From Lepturacanthus savala (taxonomy: Eukaryota; Chordata; Actinopteri; Scombriformes; Trichiuridae): 64,000 nt of DNA. Positions 21,402-36,457 of this stretch are shown one piece after another (the stretch's first letter is position 1; the number at the start of each line of letters is the position of its first letter). A program made the translations under genes and the position numbers. The notes beneath the pieces were generated by a model. It was not told where the DNA came from. It ran no database searches and saw only the letters and a list, made by a program, of their open reading frames with translations. The stretch is taken from positions 1 to 64,000 of the forward strand of contig JARUPU010000029.1 of the NCBI GenBank assembly GCA_030544235.1. The letters are read 5' to 3'.

Positions 21402-24400
21402 CCGTAATTTTTTGAAACTTGGCCGAGCTTAAGCTGACCCTTAAGCTCGGCCACCATAGGAAGCTAATTATAGTTCCACTTACCTGTAGGACAACAAAGT
21501 CCACATTAAACCAGAGTTTGGTGGTTTGGAGGTCATTGGCCTAATATTTCCAACAGCAGCAGGACTTGGACAACCCTGCTGCACACTTGAAGCCCTAATT
21601 TGGGACCAGGGAAGGGAGAGGGAATAACGGTGTCCGGGCGGTAGGGGGATGGACCGTGCATTCCACTGGACCGTGCTGGCTCGCCAGTACGGTACAGTTT
21701 CAGTTCCCTCCCCTAACCTGCCAGTTATCCTCCCCAACCGTCTTGGCACCCTAACCCTAACCAATGGTACCCTCTGCCCTAACCATAACCATCACTAACC
21801 CCATGGCCCTAACCTTAACCACCACCCAAACAGCTAAACCCTAATCCGGGCGCTAAACTTAACCCTCATTCGGGACTAACAATAACCCTAGTCGGGACAA
21901 AACCCTAAATAGGCTGCTAACCCTAACTTGGGACTTACCTTAAAGCCAAATTGGCAGAGCACAAACAGAGGGATAACCGGTGTACCTGTGGAGAAAAAAA
22001 CAAAGTTAATAAAGACAGAGGACCTGTGAAAGAAAAACAAAGTTAACAAAGGCAAATAAGCTGGGGACAAAGTTAATAAAAGCAAATAAGCTGTTGAAGA
22101 AAAACTAAGTTGTTAAAAGCAAATAAGCTGTGAAAGAAAAACAAGTTAGTAAAAGCCAGTGGGCTGACAAGGAAAACCGGGGGACCTGTAAAAGAAAGAA
22201 CAAGTTAGTAAAAGCAAACAAGCCTAAAAAAGGATAACCAAAATCACTTTAAACTCAGTTGTAAGGGTAAAGGCGAAGGGGAAACAACCCAGAGGGCTCT
22301 CACTTACCGTCAACCACCATAGATAGCTCTTACCATGCCTGAAGAGTACGCCGGAGTACGAAACGCGTAGCAAAAATAGAGCTACCGTAATTTTTTGAAA
22401 CTTGGCCGAGCTTAAGCTGACCCTTAAGCTCGGCCACCATAGGAAGCTAATTATAGTTCCACTTACCTGTAGGACAACAAAGTCCACATTAAACCAGAGT
22501 TTGGTGGTTTGGAGGTCATTGGCCTAATATTTCCAACAGCAGCAGGACTTGGACAACCCTGCTGCACACTTGAAGCCCTAATTTGGGACCAGGGAAGGGA
22601 GAGGGAATAACGGTGTCCGGGCGGTAGGGGGATGGACCGTGCATTCCACTGGACCGTGCTGGCTCGCCAGTACGGTACAGTTTCAGTTCCCTCCCCTAAC
22701 CTGCCAGTTATCCTCCCCAACCGTCTTGGCACCCTAACCCTAACCAATGGTACCCTCTGCCCTAACCATAACCATCACTAACCCCATGGCCCTAACCTTA
22801 ACCACCACCCAAACAGCTAAACCCTAATCCGGGCGCTAAACTTAACCCTCATTCGGGACTAACAATAACCCTAGTCGGGACAAAACCCTAAATAGGCTGC
22901 TAACCCTAACTTGGGACTTACCTTAAAGCCAAATTGGCAGAGCACAAACAGAGGGATAACCGGTGTACCTGTGGAGAAAAAAACAAAGTTAATAAAGACA
23001 GAGGACCTGTGAAAGAAAAACAAAGTTAACAAAGGCAAATAAGCTGGGGACAAAGTTAATAAAAGCAAATAAGCTGTTGAAGAAAAACTAAGTTGTTAAA
23101 AGCAAATAAGCTGTGAAAGAAAAACAAGTTAGTAAAAGCCAGTGGGCTGACAAGGAAAACCGGGGGACCTGTAAAAGAAAGAACAAGTTAGTAAAAGCAA
23201 ACAAGCCTAAAAAAGGATAACCAAAATCACTTTAAACTCAGTTGTAAGGGTAAAGGCGAAGGGGAAACAACCCAGAGGGCTCTCACTTACCGTCAACCAC
23301 CATAGATAGCTCTTACCATGCCTGAAGAGTACGCCGGAGTACGAAACGCGTAGCAAAAATAGAGCTACCGTAATTTTTTGAAACTTGGCCGAGCTTAAGC
23401 TGACCCTTAAGCTCGGCCACCATAGGAAGCTAATTATAGTTCCACTTACCTGTAGGACAACAAAGTCCACATTAAACCAGAGTTTGGTGGTTTGGAGGTC
23501 ATTGGCCTAATATTTCCAACAGCAGCAGGACTTGGACAACCCTGCTGCACACTTGAAGCCCTAATTTGGGACCAGGGAAGGGAGAGGGAATAACGGTGTC
23601 CGGGCGGTAGGGGGATGGACCGTGCATTCCACTGGACCGTGCTGGCTCGCCAGTACGGTACAGTTTCAGTTCCCTCCCCTAACCTGCCAGTTATCCTCCC
23701 CAACCGTCTTGGCACCCTAACCCTAACCAATGGTACCCTCTGCCCTAACCATAACCATCACTAACCCCATGGCCCTAACCTTAACCACCACCCAAACAGC
23801 TAAACCCTAATCCGGGCGCTAAACTTAACCCTCATTCGGGACTAACAATAACCCTAGTCGGGACAAAACCCTAAATAGGCTGCTAACCCTAACTTGGGAC
23901 TTACCTTAAAGCCAAATTGGCAGAGCACAAACAGAGGGATAACCGGTGTACCTGTGGAGAAAAAAACAAAGTTAATAAAGACAGAGGACCTGTGAAAGAA
24001 AAACAAAGTTAACAAAGGCAAATAAGCTGGGGACAAAGTTAATAAAAGCAAATAAGCTGTTGAAGAAAAACTAAGTTGTTAAAAGCAAATAAGCTGTGAA
24101 AGAAAAACAAGTTAGTAAAAGCCAGTGGGCTGACAAGGAAAACCGGGGGACCTGTAAAAGAAAGAACAAGTTAGTAAAAGCAAACAAGCCTAAAAAAGGA
24201 TAACCAAAATCACTTTAAACTCAGTTGTAAGGGTAAAGGCGAAGGGGAAACAACCCAGAGGGCTCTCACTTACCGTCAACCACCATAGATAGCTCTTACC
24301 ATGCCTGAAGAGTACGCCGGAGTACGAAACGCGTAGCAAAAATAGAGCTACCGTAATTTTTTGAAACTTGGCCGAGCTTAAGCTGACCCTTAAGCTCGGC

Positions 24401-27400
24401 CACCATAGGAAGCTAATTATAGTTCCACTTACCTGTAGGACAACAAAGTCCACATTAAACCAGAGTTTGGTGGTTTGGAGGTCATTGGCCTAATATTTCC
24501 AACAGCAGCAGGACTTGGACAACCCTGCTGCACACTTGAAGCCCTAATTTGGGACCAGGGAAGGGAGAGGGAATAACGGTGTCCGGGCGGTAGGGGGATG
24601 GACCGTGCATTCCACTGGACCGTGCTGGCTCGCCAGTACGGTACAGTTTCAGTTCCCTCCCCTAACCTGCCAGTTATCCTCCCCAACCGTCTTGGCACCC
24701 TAACCCTAACCAATGGTACCCTCTGCCCTAACCATAACCATCACTAACCCCATGGCCCTAACCTTAACCACCACCCAAACAGCTAAACCCTAATCCGGGC
24801 GCTAAACTTAACCCTCATTCGGGACTAACAATAACCCTAGTCGGGACAAAACCCTAAATAGGCTGCTAACCCTAACTTGGGACTTACCTTAAAGCCAAAT
24901 TGGCAGAGCACAAACAGAGGGATAACCGGTGTACCTGTGGAGAAAAAAACAAAGTTAATAAAGACAGAGGACCTGTGAAAGAAAAACAAAGTTAACAAAG
25001 GCAAATAAGCTGGGGACAAAGTTAATAAAAGCAAATAAGCTGTTGAAGAAAAACTAAGTTGTTAAAAGCAAATAAGCTGTGAAAGAAAAACAAGTTAGTA
25101 AAAGCCAGTGGGCTGACAAGGAAAACCGGGGGACCTGTAAAAGAAAGAACAAGTTAGTAAAAGCAAACAAGCCTAAAAAAGGATAACCAAAATCACTTTA
25201 AACTCAGTTGTAAGGGTAAAGGCGAAGGGGAAACAACCCAGAGGGCTCTCACTTACCGTCAACCACCATAGATAGCTCTTACCATGCCTGAAGAGTACGC
25301 CGGAGTACGAAACGCGTAGCAAAAATAGAGCTACCGTAATTTTTTGAAACTTGGCCGAGCTTAAGCTGACCCTTAAGCTCGGCCACCATAGGAAGCTAAT
25401 TATAGTTCCACTTACCTGTAGGACAACAAAGTCCACATTAAACCAGAGTTTGGTGGTTTGGAGGTCATTGGCCTAATATTTCCAACAGCAGCAGGACTTG
25501 GACAACCCTGCTGCACACTTGAAGCCCTAATTTGGGACCAGGGAAGGGAGAGGGAATAACGGTGTCCGGGCGGTAGGGGGATGGACCGTGCATTCCACTG
25601 GACCGTGCTGGCTCGCCAGTACGGTACAGTTTCAGTTCCCTCCCCTAACCTGCCAGTTATCCTCCCCAACCGTCTTGGCACCCTAACCCTAACCAATGGT
25701 ACCCTCTGCCCTAACCATAACCATCACTAACCCCATGGCCCTAACCTTAACCACCACCCAAACAGCTAAACCCTAATCCGGGCGCTAAACTTAACCCTCA
25801 TTCGGGACTAACAATAACCCTAGTCGGGACAAAACCCTAAATAGGCTGCTAACCCTAACTTGGGACTTACCTTAAAGCCAAATTGGCAGAGCACAAACAG
25901 AGGGATAACCGGTGTACCTGTGGAGAAAAAAACAAAGTTAATAAAGACAGAGGACCTGTGAAAGAAAAACAAAGTTAACAAAGGCAAATAAGCTGGGGAC
26001 AAAGTTAATAAAAGCAAATAAGCTGTTGAAGAAAAACTAAGTTGTTAAAAGCAAATAAGCTGTGAAAGAAAAACAAGTTAGTAAAAGCCAGTGGGCTGAC
26101 AAGGAAAACCGGGGGACCTGTAAAAGAAAGAACAAGTTAGTAAAAGCAAACAAGCCTAAAAAAGGATAACCAAAATCACTTTAAACTCAGTTGTAAGGGT
26201 AAAGGCGAAGGGGAAACAACCCAGAGGGCTCTCACTTACCGTCAACCACCATAGATAGCTCTTACCATGCCTGAAGAGTACGCCGGAGTACGAAACGCGT
26301 AGCAAAAATAGAGCTACCGTAATTTTTTGAAACTTGGCCGAGCTTAAGCTGACCCTTAAGCTCGGCCACCATAGGAAGCTAATTATAGTTCCACTTACCT
26401 GTAGGACAACAAAGTCCACATTAAACCAGAGTTTGGTGGTTTGGAGGTCATTGGCCTAATATTTCCAACAGCAGCAGGACTTGGACAACCCTGCTGCACA
26501 CTTGAAGCCCTAATTTGGGACCAGGGAAGGGAGAGGGAATAACGGTGTCCGGGCGGTAGGGGGATGGACCGTGCATTCCACTGGACCGTGCTGGCTCGCC
26601 AGTACGGTACAGTTTCAGTTCCCTCCCCTAACCTGCCAGTTATCCTCCCCAACCGTCTTGGCACCCTAACCCTAACCAATGGTACCCTCTGCCCTAACCA
26701 TAACCATCACTAACCCCATGGCCCTAACCTTAACCACCACCCAAACAGCTAAACCCTAATCCGGGCGCTAAACTTAACCCTCATTCGGGACTAACAATAA
26801 CCCTAGTCGGGACAAAACCCTAAATAGGCTGCTAACCCTAACTTGGGACTTACCTTAAAGCCAAATTGGCAGAGCACAAACAGAGGGATAACCGGTGTAC
26901 CTGTGGAGAAAAAAACAAAGTTAATAAAGACAGAGGACCTGTGAAAGAAAAACAAAGTTAACAAAGGCAAATAAGCTGGGGACAAAGTTAATAAAAGCAA
27001 ATAAGCTGTTGAAGAAAAACTAAGTTGTTAAAAGCAAATAAGCTGTGAAAGAAAAACAAGTTAGTAAAAGCCAGTGGGCTGACAAGGAAAACCGGGGGAC
27101 CTGTAAAAGAAAGAACAAGTTAGTAAAAGCAAACAAGCCTAAAAAAGGATAACCAAAATCACTTTAAACTCAGTTGTAAGGGTAAAGGCGAAGGGGAAAC
27201 AACCCAGAGGGCTCTCACTTACCGTCAACCACCATAGATAGCTCTTACCATGCCTGAAGAGTACGCCGGAGTACGAAACGCGTAGCAAAAATAGAGCTAC
27301 CGTAATTTTTTGAAACTTGGCCGAGCTTAAGCTGACCCTTAAGCTCGGCCACCATAGGAAGCTAATTATAGTTCCACTTACCTGTAGGACAACAAAGTCC

Positions 27401-30400
27401 ACATTAAACCAGAGTTTGGTGGTTTGGAGGTCATTGGCCTAATATTTCCAACAGCAGCAGGACTTGGACAACCCTGCTGCACACTTGAAGCCCTAATTTG
27501 GGACCAGGGAAGGGAGAGGGAATAACGGTGTCCGGGCGGTAGGGGGATGGACCGTGCATTCCACTGGACCGTGCTGGCTCGCCAGTACGGTACAGTTTCA
27601 GTTCCCTCCCCTAACCTGCCAGTTATCCTCCCCAACCGTCTTGGCACCCTAACCCTAACCAATGGTACCCTCTGCCCTAACCATAACCATCACTAACCCC
27701 ATGGCCCTAACCTTAACCACCACCCAAACAGCTAAACCCTAATCCGGGCGCTAAACTTAACCCTCATTCGGGACTAACAATAACCCTAGTCGGGACAAAA
27801 CCCTAAATAGGCTGCTAACCCTAACTTGGGACTTACCTTAAAGCCAAATTGGCAGAGCACAAACAGAGGGATAACCGGTGTACCTGTGGAGAAAAAAACA
27901 AAGTTAATAAAGACAGAGGACCTGTGAAAGAAAAACAAAGTTAACAAAGGCAAATAAGCTGGGGACAAAGTTAATAAAAGCAAATAAGCTGTTGAAGAAA
28001 AACTAAGTTGTTAAAAGCAAATAAGCTGTGAAAGAAAAACAAGTTAGTAAAAGCCAGTGGGCTGACAAGGAAAACCGGGGGACCTGTAAAAGAAAGAACA
28101 AGTTAGTAAAAGCAAACAAGCCTAAAAAAGGATAACCAAAATCACTTTAAACTCAGTTGTAAGGGTAAAGGCGAAGGGGAAACAACCCAGAGGGCTCTCA
28201 CTTACCGTCAACCACCATAGATAGCTCTTACCATGCCTGAAGAGTACGCCGGAGTACGAAACGCGTAGCAAAAATAGAGCTACCGTAATTTTTTGAAACT
28301 TGGCCGAGCTTAAGCTGACCCTTAAGCTCGGCCACCATAGGAAGCTAATTATAGTTCCACTTACCTGTAGGACAACAAAGTCCACATTAAACCAGAGTTT
28401 GGTGGTTTGGAGGTCATTGGCCTAATATTTCCAACAGCAGCAGGACTTGGACAACCCTGCTGCACACTTGAAGCCCTAATTTGGGACCAGGGAAGGGAGA
28501 GGGAATAACGGTGTCCGGGCGGTAGGGGGATGGACCGTGCATTCCACTGGACCGTGCTGGCTCGCCAGTACGGTACAGTTTCAGTTCCCTCCCCTAACCT
28601 GCCAGTTATCCTCCCCAACCGTCTTGGCACCCTAACCCTAACCAATGGTACCCTCTGCCCTAACCATAACCATCACTAACCCCATGGCCCTAACCTTAAC
28701 CACCACCCAAACAGCTAAACCCTAATCCGGGCGCTAAACTTAACCCTCATTCGGGACTAACAATAACCCTAGTCGGGACAAAACCCTAAATAGGCTGCTA
28801 ACCCTAACTTGGGACTTACCTTAAAGCCAAATTGGCAGAGCACAAACAGAGGGATAACCGGTGTACCTGTGGAGAAAAAAACAAAGTTAATAAAGACAGA
28901 GGACCTGTGAAAGAAAAACAAAGTTAACAAAGGCAAATAAGCTGGGGACAAAGTTAATAAAAGCAAATAAGCTGTTGAAGAAAAACTAAGTTGTTAAAAG
29001 CAAATAAGCTGTGAAAGAAAAACAAGTTAGTAAAAGCCAGTGGGCTGACAAGGAAAACCGGGGGACCTGTAAAAGAAAGAACAAGTTAGTAAAAGCAAAC
29101 AAGCCTAAAAAAGGATAACCAAAATCACTTTAAACTCAGTTGTAAGGGTAAAGGCGAAGGGGAAACAACCCAGAGGGCTCTCACTTACCGTCAACCACCA
29201 TAGATAGCTCTTACCATGCCTGAAGAGTACGCCGGAGTACGAAACGCGTAGCAAAAATAGAGCTACCGTAATTTTTTGAAACTTGGCCGAGCTTAAGCTG
29301 ACCCTTAAGCTCGGCCACCATAGGAAGCTAATTATAGTTCCACTTACCTGTAGGACAACAAAGTCCACATTAAACCAGAGTTTGGTGGTTTGGAGGTCAT
29401 TGGCCTAATATTTCCAACAGCAGCAGGACTTGGACAACCCTGCTGCACACTTGAAGCCCTAATTTGGGACCAGGGAAGGGAGAGGGAATAACGGTGTCCG
29501 GGCGGTAGGGGGATGGACCGTGCATTCCACTGGACCGTGCTGGCTCGCCAGTACGGTACAGTTTCAGTTCCCTCCCCTAACCTGCCAGTTATCCTCCCCA
29601 ACCGTCTTGGCACCCTAACCCTAACCAATGGTACCCTCTGCCCTAACCATAACCATCACTAACCCCATGGCCCTAACCTTAACCACCACCCAAACAGCTA
29701 AACCCTAATCCGGGCGCTAAACTTAACCCTCATTCGGGACTAACAATAACCCTAGTCGGGACAAAACCCTAAATAGGCTGCTAACCCTAACTTGGGACTT
29801 ACCTTAAAGCCAAATTGGCAGAGCACAAACAGAGGGATAACCGGTGTACCTGTGGAGAAAAAAACAAAGTTAATAAAGACAGAGGACCTGTGAAAGAAAA
29901 ACAAAGTTAACAAAGGCAAATAAGCTGGGGACAAAGTTAATAAAAGCAAATAAGCTGTTGAAGAAAAACTAAGTTGTTAAAAGCAAATAAGCTGTGAAAG
30001 AAAAACAAGTTAGTAAAAGCCAGTGGGCTGACAAGGAAAACCGGGGGACCTGTAAAAGAAAGAACAAGTTAGTAAAAGCAAACAAGCCTAAAAAAGGATA
30101 ACCAAAATCACTTTAAACTCAGTTGTAAGGGTAAAGGCGAAGGGGAAACAACCCAGAGGGCTCTCACTTACCGTCAACCACCATAGATAGCTCTTACCAT
30201 GCCTGAAGAGTACGCCGGAGTACGAAACGCGTAGCAAAAATAGAGCTACCGTAATTTTTTGAAACTTGGCCGAGCTTAAGCTGACCCTTAAGCTCGGCCA
30301 CCATAGGAAGCTAATTATAGTTCCACTTACCTGTAGGACAACAAAGTCCACATTAAACCAGAGTTTGGTGGTTTGGAGGTCATTGGCCTAATATTTCCAA

Positions 30401-33400
30401 CAGCAGCAGGACTTGGACAACCCTGCTGCACACTTGAAGCCCTAATTTGGGACCAGGGAAGGGAGAGGGAATAACGGTGTCCGGGCGGTAGGGGGATGGA
30501 CCGTGCATTCCACTGGACCGTGCTGGCTCGCCAGTACGGTACAGTTTCAGTTCCCTCCCCTAACCTGCCAGTTATCCTCCCCAACCGTCTTGGCACCCTA
30601 ACCCTAACCAATGGTACCCTCTGCCCTAACCATAACCATCACTAACCCCATGGCCCTAACCTTAACCACCACCCAAACAGCTAAACCCTAATCCGGGCGC
30701 TAAACTTAACCCTCATTCGGGACTAACAATAACCCTAGTCGGGACAAAACCCTAAATAGGCTGCTAACCCTAACTTGGGACTTACCTTAAAGCCAAATTG
30801 GCAGAGCACAAACAGAGGGATAACCGGTGTACCTGTGGAGAAAAAAACAAAGTTAATAAAGACAGAGGACCTGTGAAAGAAAAACAAAGTTAACAAAGGC
30901 AAATAAGCTGGGGACAAAGTTAATAAAAGCAAATAAGCTGTTGAAGAAAAACTAAGTTGTTAAAAGCAAATAAGCTGTGAAAGAAAAACAAGTTAGTAAA
31001 AGCCAGTGGGCTGACAAGGAAAACCGGGGGACCTGTAAAAGAAAGAACAAGTTAGTAAAAGCAAACAAGCCTAAAAAAGGATAACCAAAATCACTTTAAA
31101 CTCAGTTGTAAGGGTAAAGGCGAAGGGGAAACAACCCAGAGGGCTCTCACTTACCGTCAACCACCATAGATAGCTCTTACCATGCCTGAAGAGTACGCCG
31201 GAGTACGAAACGCGTAGCAAAAATAGAGCTACCGTAATTTTTTGAAACTTGGCCGAGCTTAAGCTGACCCTTAAGCTCGGCCACCATAGGAAGCTAATTA
31301 TAGTTCCACTTACCTGTAGGACAACAAAGTCCACATTAAACCAGAGTTTGGTGGTTTGGAGGTCATTGGCCTAATATTTCCAACAGCAGCAGGACTTGGA
31401 CAACCCTGCTGCACACTTGAAGCCCTAATTTGGGACCAGGGAAGGGAGAGGGAATAACGGTGTCCGGGCGGTAGGGGGATGGACCGTGCATTCCACTGGA
31501 CCGTGCTGGCTCGCCAGTACGGTACAGTTTCAGTTCCCTCCCCTAACCTGCCAGTTATCCTCCCCAACCGTCTTGGCACCCTAACCCTAACCAATGGTAC
31601 CCTCTGCCCTAACCATAACCATCACTAACCCCATGGCCCTAACCTTAACCACCACCCAAACAGCTAAACCCTAATCCGGGCGCTAAACTTAACCCTCATT
31701 CGGGACTAACAATAACCCTAGTCGGGACAAAACCCTAAATAGGCTGCTAACCCTAACTTGGGACTTACCTTAAAGCCAAATTGGCAGAGCACAAACAGAG
31801 GGATAACCGGTGTACCTGTGGAGAAAAAAACAAAGTTAATAAAGACAGAGGACCTGTGAAAGAAAAACAAAGTTAACAAAGGCAAATAAGCTGGGGACAA
31901 AGTTAATAAAAGCAAATAAGCTGTTGAAGAAAAACTAAGTTGTTAAAAGCAAATAAGCTGTGAAAGAAAAACAAGTTAGTAAAAGCCAGTGGGCTGACAA
32001 GGAAAACCGGGGGACCTGTAAAAGAAAGAACAAGTTAGTAAAAGCAAACAAGCCTAAAAAAGGATAACCAAAATCACTTTAAACTCAGTTGTAAGGGTAA
32101 AGGCGAAGGGGAAACAACCCAGAGGGCTCTCACTTACCGTCAACCACCATAGATAGCTCTTACCATGCCTGAAGAGTACGCCGGAGTACGAAACGCGTAG
32201 CAAAAATAGAGCTACCGTAATTTTTTGAAACTTGGCCGAGCTTAAGCTGACCCTTAAGCTCGGCCACCATAGGAAGCTAATTATAGTTCCACTTACCTGT
32301 AGGACAACAAAGTCCACATTAAACCAGAGTTTGGTGGTTTGGAGGTCATTGGCCTAATATTTCCAACAGCAGCAGGACTTGGACAACCCTGCTGCACACT
32401 TGAAGCCCTAATTTGGGACCAGGGAAGGGAGAGGGAATAACGGTGTCCGGGCGGTAGGGGGATGGACCGTGCATTCCACTGGACCGTGCTGGCTCGCCAG
32501 TACGGTACAGTTTCAGTTCCCTCCCCTAACCTGCCAGTTATCCTCCCCAACCGTCTTGGCACCCTAACCCTAACCAATGGTACCCTCTGCCCTAACCATA
32601 ACCATCACTAACCCCATGGCCCTAACCTTAACCACCACCCAAACAGCTAAACCCTAATCCGGGCGCTAAACTTAACCCTCATTCGGGACTAACAATAACC
32701 CTAGTCGGGACAAAACCCTAAATAGGCTGCTAACCCTAACTTGGGACTTACCTTAAAGCCAAATTGGCAGAGCACAAACAGAGGGATAACCGGTGTACCT
32801 GTGGAGAAAAAAACAAAGTTAATAAAGACAGAGGACCTGTGAAAGAAAAACAAAGTTAACAAAGGCAAATAAGCTGGGGACAAAGTTAATAAAAGCAAAT
32901 AAGCTGTTGAAGAAAAACTAAGTTGTTAAAAGCAAATAAGCTGTGAAAGAAAAACAAGTTAGTAAAAGCCAGTGGGCTGACAAGGAAAACCGGGGGACCT
33001 GTAAAAGAAAGAACAAGTTAGTAAAAGCAAACAAGCCTAAAAAAGGATAACCAAAATCACTTTAAACTCAGTTGTAAGGGTAAAGGCGAAGGGGAAACAA
33101 CCCAGAGGGCTCTCACTTACCGTCAACCACCATAGATAGCTCTTACCATGCCTGAAGAGTACGCCGGAGTACGAAACGCGTAGCAAAAATAGAGCTACCG
33201 TAATTTTTTGAAACTTGGCCGAGCTTAAGCTGACCCTTAAGCTCGGCCACCATAGGAAGCTAATTATAGTTCCACTTACCTGTAGGACAACAAAGTCCAC
33301 ATTAAACCAGAGTTTGGTGGTTTGGAGGTCATTGGCCTAATATTTCCAACAGCAGCAGGACTTGGACAACCCTGCTGCACACTTGAAGCCCTAATTTGGG

Positions 33401-36400
33401 ACCAGGGAAGGGAGAGGGAATAACGGTGTCCGGGCGGTAGGGGGATGGACCGTGCATTCCACTGGACCGTGCTGGCTCGCCAGTACGGTACAGTTTCAGT
33501 TCCCTCCCCTAACCTGCCAGTTATCCTCCCCAACCGTCTTGGCACCCTAACCCTAACCAATGGTACCCTCTGCCCTAACCATAACCATCACTAACCCCAT
33601 GGCCCTAACCTTAACCACCACCCAAACAGCTAAACCCTAATCCGGGCGCTAAACTTAACCCTCATTCGGGACTAACAATAACCCTAGTCGGGACAAAACC
33701 CTAAATAGGCTGCTAACCCTAACTTGGGACTTACCTTAAAGCCAAATTGGCAGAGCACAAACAGAGGGATAACCGGTGTACCTGTGGAGAAAAAAACAAA
33801 GTTAATAAAGACAGAGGACCTGTGAAAGAAAAACAAAGTTAACAAAGGCAAATAAGCTGGGGACAAAGTTAATAAAAGCAAATAAGCTGTTGAAGAAAAA
33901 CTAAGTTGTTAAAAGCAAATAAGCTGTGAAAGAAAAACAAGTTAGTAAAAGCCAGTGGGCTGACAAGGAAAACCGGGGGACCTGTAAAAGAAAGAACAAG
34001 TTAGTAAAAGCAAACAAGCCTAAAAAAGGATAACCAAAATCACTTTAAACTCAGTTGTAAGGGTAAAGGCGAAGGGGAAACAACCCAGAGGGCTCTCACT
34101 TACCGTCAACCACCATAGATAGCTCTTACCATGCCTGAAGAGTACGCCGGAGTACGAAACGCGTAGCAAAAATAGAGCTACCGTAATTTTTTGAAACTTG
34201 GCCGAGCTTAAGCTGACCCTTAAGCTCGGCCACCATAGGAAGCTAATTATAGTTCCACTTACCTGTAGGACAACAAAGTCCACATTAAACCAGAGTTTGG
34301 TGGTTTGGAGGTCATTGGCCTAATATTTCCAACAGCAGCAGGACTTGGACAACCCTGCTGCACACTTGAAGCCCTAATTTGGGACCAGGGAAGGGAGAGG
34401 GAATAACGGTGTCCGGGCGGTAGGGGGATGGACCGTGCATTCCACTGGACCGTGCTGGCTCGCCAGTACGGTACAGTTTCAGTTCCCTCCCCTAACCTGC
34501 CAGTTATCCTCCCCAACCGTCTTGGCACCCTAACCCTAACCAATGGTACCCTCTGCCCTAACCATAACCATCACTAACCCCATGGCCCTAACCTTAACCA
34601 CCACCCAAACAGCTAAACCCTAATCCGGGCGCTAAACTTAACCCTCATTCGGGACTAACAATAACCCTAGTCGGGACAAAACCCTAAATAGGCTGCTAAC
34701 CCTAACTTGGGACTTACCTTAAAGCCAAATTGGCAGAGCACAAACAGAGGGATAACCGGTGTACCTGTGGAGAAAAAAACAAAGTTAATAAAGACAGAGG
34801 ACCTGTGAAAGAAAAACAAAGTTAACAAAGGCAAATAAGCTGGGGACAAAGTTAATAAAAGCAAATAAGCTGTTGAAGAAAAACTAAGTTGTTAAAAGCA
34901 AATAAGCTGTGAAAGAAAAACAAGTTAGTAAAAGCCAGTGGGCTGACAAGGAAAACCGGGGGACCTGTAAAAGAAAGAACAAGTTAGTAAAAGCAAACAA
35001 GCCTAAAAAAGGATAACCAAAATCACTTTAAACTCAGTTGTAAGGGTAAAGGCGAAGGGGAAACAACCCAGAGGGCTCTCACTTACCGTCAACCACCATA
35101 GATAGCTCTTACCATGCCTGAAGAGTACGCCGGAGTACGAAACGCGTAGCAAAAATAGAGCTACCGTAATTTTTTGAAACTTGGCCGAGCTTAAGCTGAC
35201 CCTTAAGCTCGGCCACCATAGGAAGCTAATTATAGTTCCACTTACCTGTAGGACAACAAAGTCCACATTAAACCAGAGTTTGGTGGTTTGGAGGTCATTG
35301 GCCTAATATTTCCAACAGCAGCAGGACTTGGACAACCCTGCTGCACACTTGAAGCCCTAATTTGGGACCAGGGAAGGGAGAGGGAATAACGGTGTCCGGG
35401 CGGTAGGGGGATGGACCGTGCATTCCACTGGACCGTGCTGGCTCGCCAGTACGGTACAGTTTCAGTTCCCTCCCCTAACCTGCCAGTTATCCTCCCCAAC
35501 CGTCTTGGCACCCTAACCCTAACCAATGGTACCCTCTGCCCTAACCATAACCATCACTAACCCCATGGCCCTAACCTTAACCACCACCCAAACAGCTAAA
35601 CCCTAATCCGGGCGCTAAACTTAACCCTCATTCGGGACTAACAATAACCCTAGTCGGGACAAAACCCTAAATAGGCTGCTAACCCTAACTTGGGACTTAC
35701 CTTAAAGCCAAATTGGCAGAGCACAAACAGAGGGATAACCGGTGTACCTGTGGAGAAAAAAACAAAGTTAATAAAGACAGAGGACCTGTGAAAGAAAAAC
35801 AAAGTTAACAAAGGCAAATAAGCTGGGGACAAAGTTAATAAAAGCAAATAAGCTGTTGAAGAAAAACTAAGTTGTTAAAAGCAAATAAGCTGTGAAAGAA
35901 AAACAAGTTAGTAAAAGCCAGTGGGCTGACAAGGAAAACCGGGGGACCTGTAAAAGAAAGAACAAGTTAGTAAAAGCAAACAAGCCTAAAAAAGGATAAC
36001 CAAAATCACTTTAAACTCAGTTGTAAGGGTAAAGGCGAAGGGGAAACAACCCAGAGGGCTCTCACTTACCGTCAACCACCATAGATAGCTCTTACCATGC
36101 CTGAAGAGTACGCCGGAGTACGAAACGCGTAGCAAAAATAGAGCTACCGTAATTTTTTGAAACTTGGCCGAGCTTAAGCTGACCCTTAAGCTCGGCCACC
36201 ATAGGAAGCTAATTATAGTTCCACTTACCTGTAGGACAACAAAGTCCACATTAAACCAGAGTTTGGTGGTTTGGAGGTCATTGGCCTAATATTTCCAACA
36301 GCAGCAGGACTTGGACAACCCTGCTGCACACTTGAAGCCCTAATTTGGGACCAGGGAAGGGAGAGGGAATAACGGTGTCCGGGCGGTAGGGGGATGGACC

Positions 36401-36457
36401 GTGCATTCCACTGGACCGTGCTGGCTCGCCAGTACGGTACAGTTTCAGTTCCCTCCC

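Noticed and set aside
21377..21423. Alternative stem III for the C hammerhead using GTAGC with GCTAC and a CGTA cut site
   Set aside because: It gives a good stem III with one bulge but leaves no complementary stem I. The palindromic ACGCGT version satisfies all helices.
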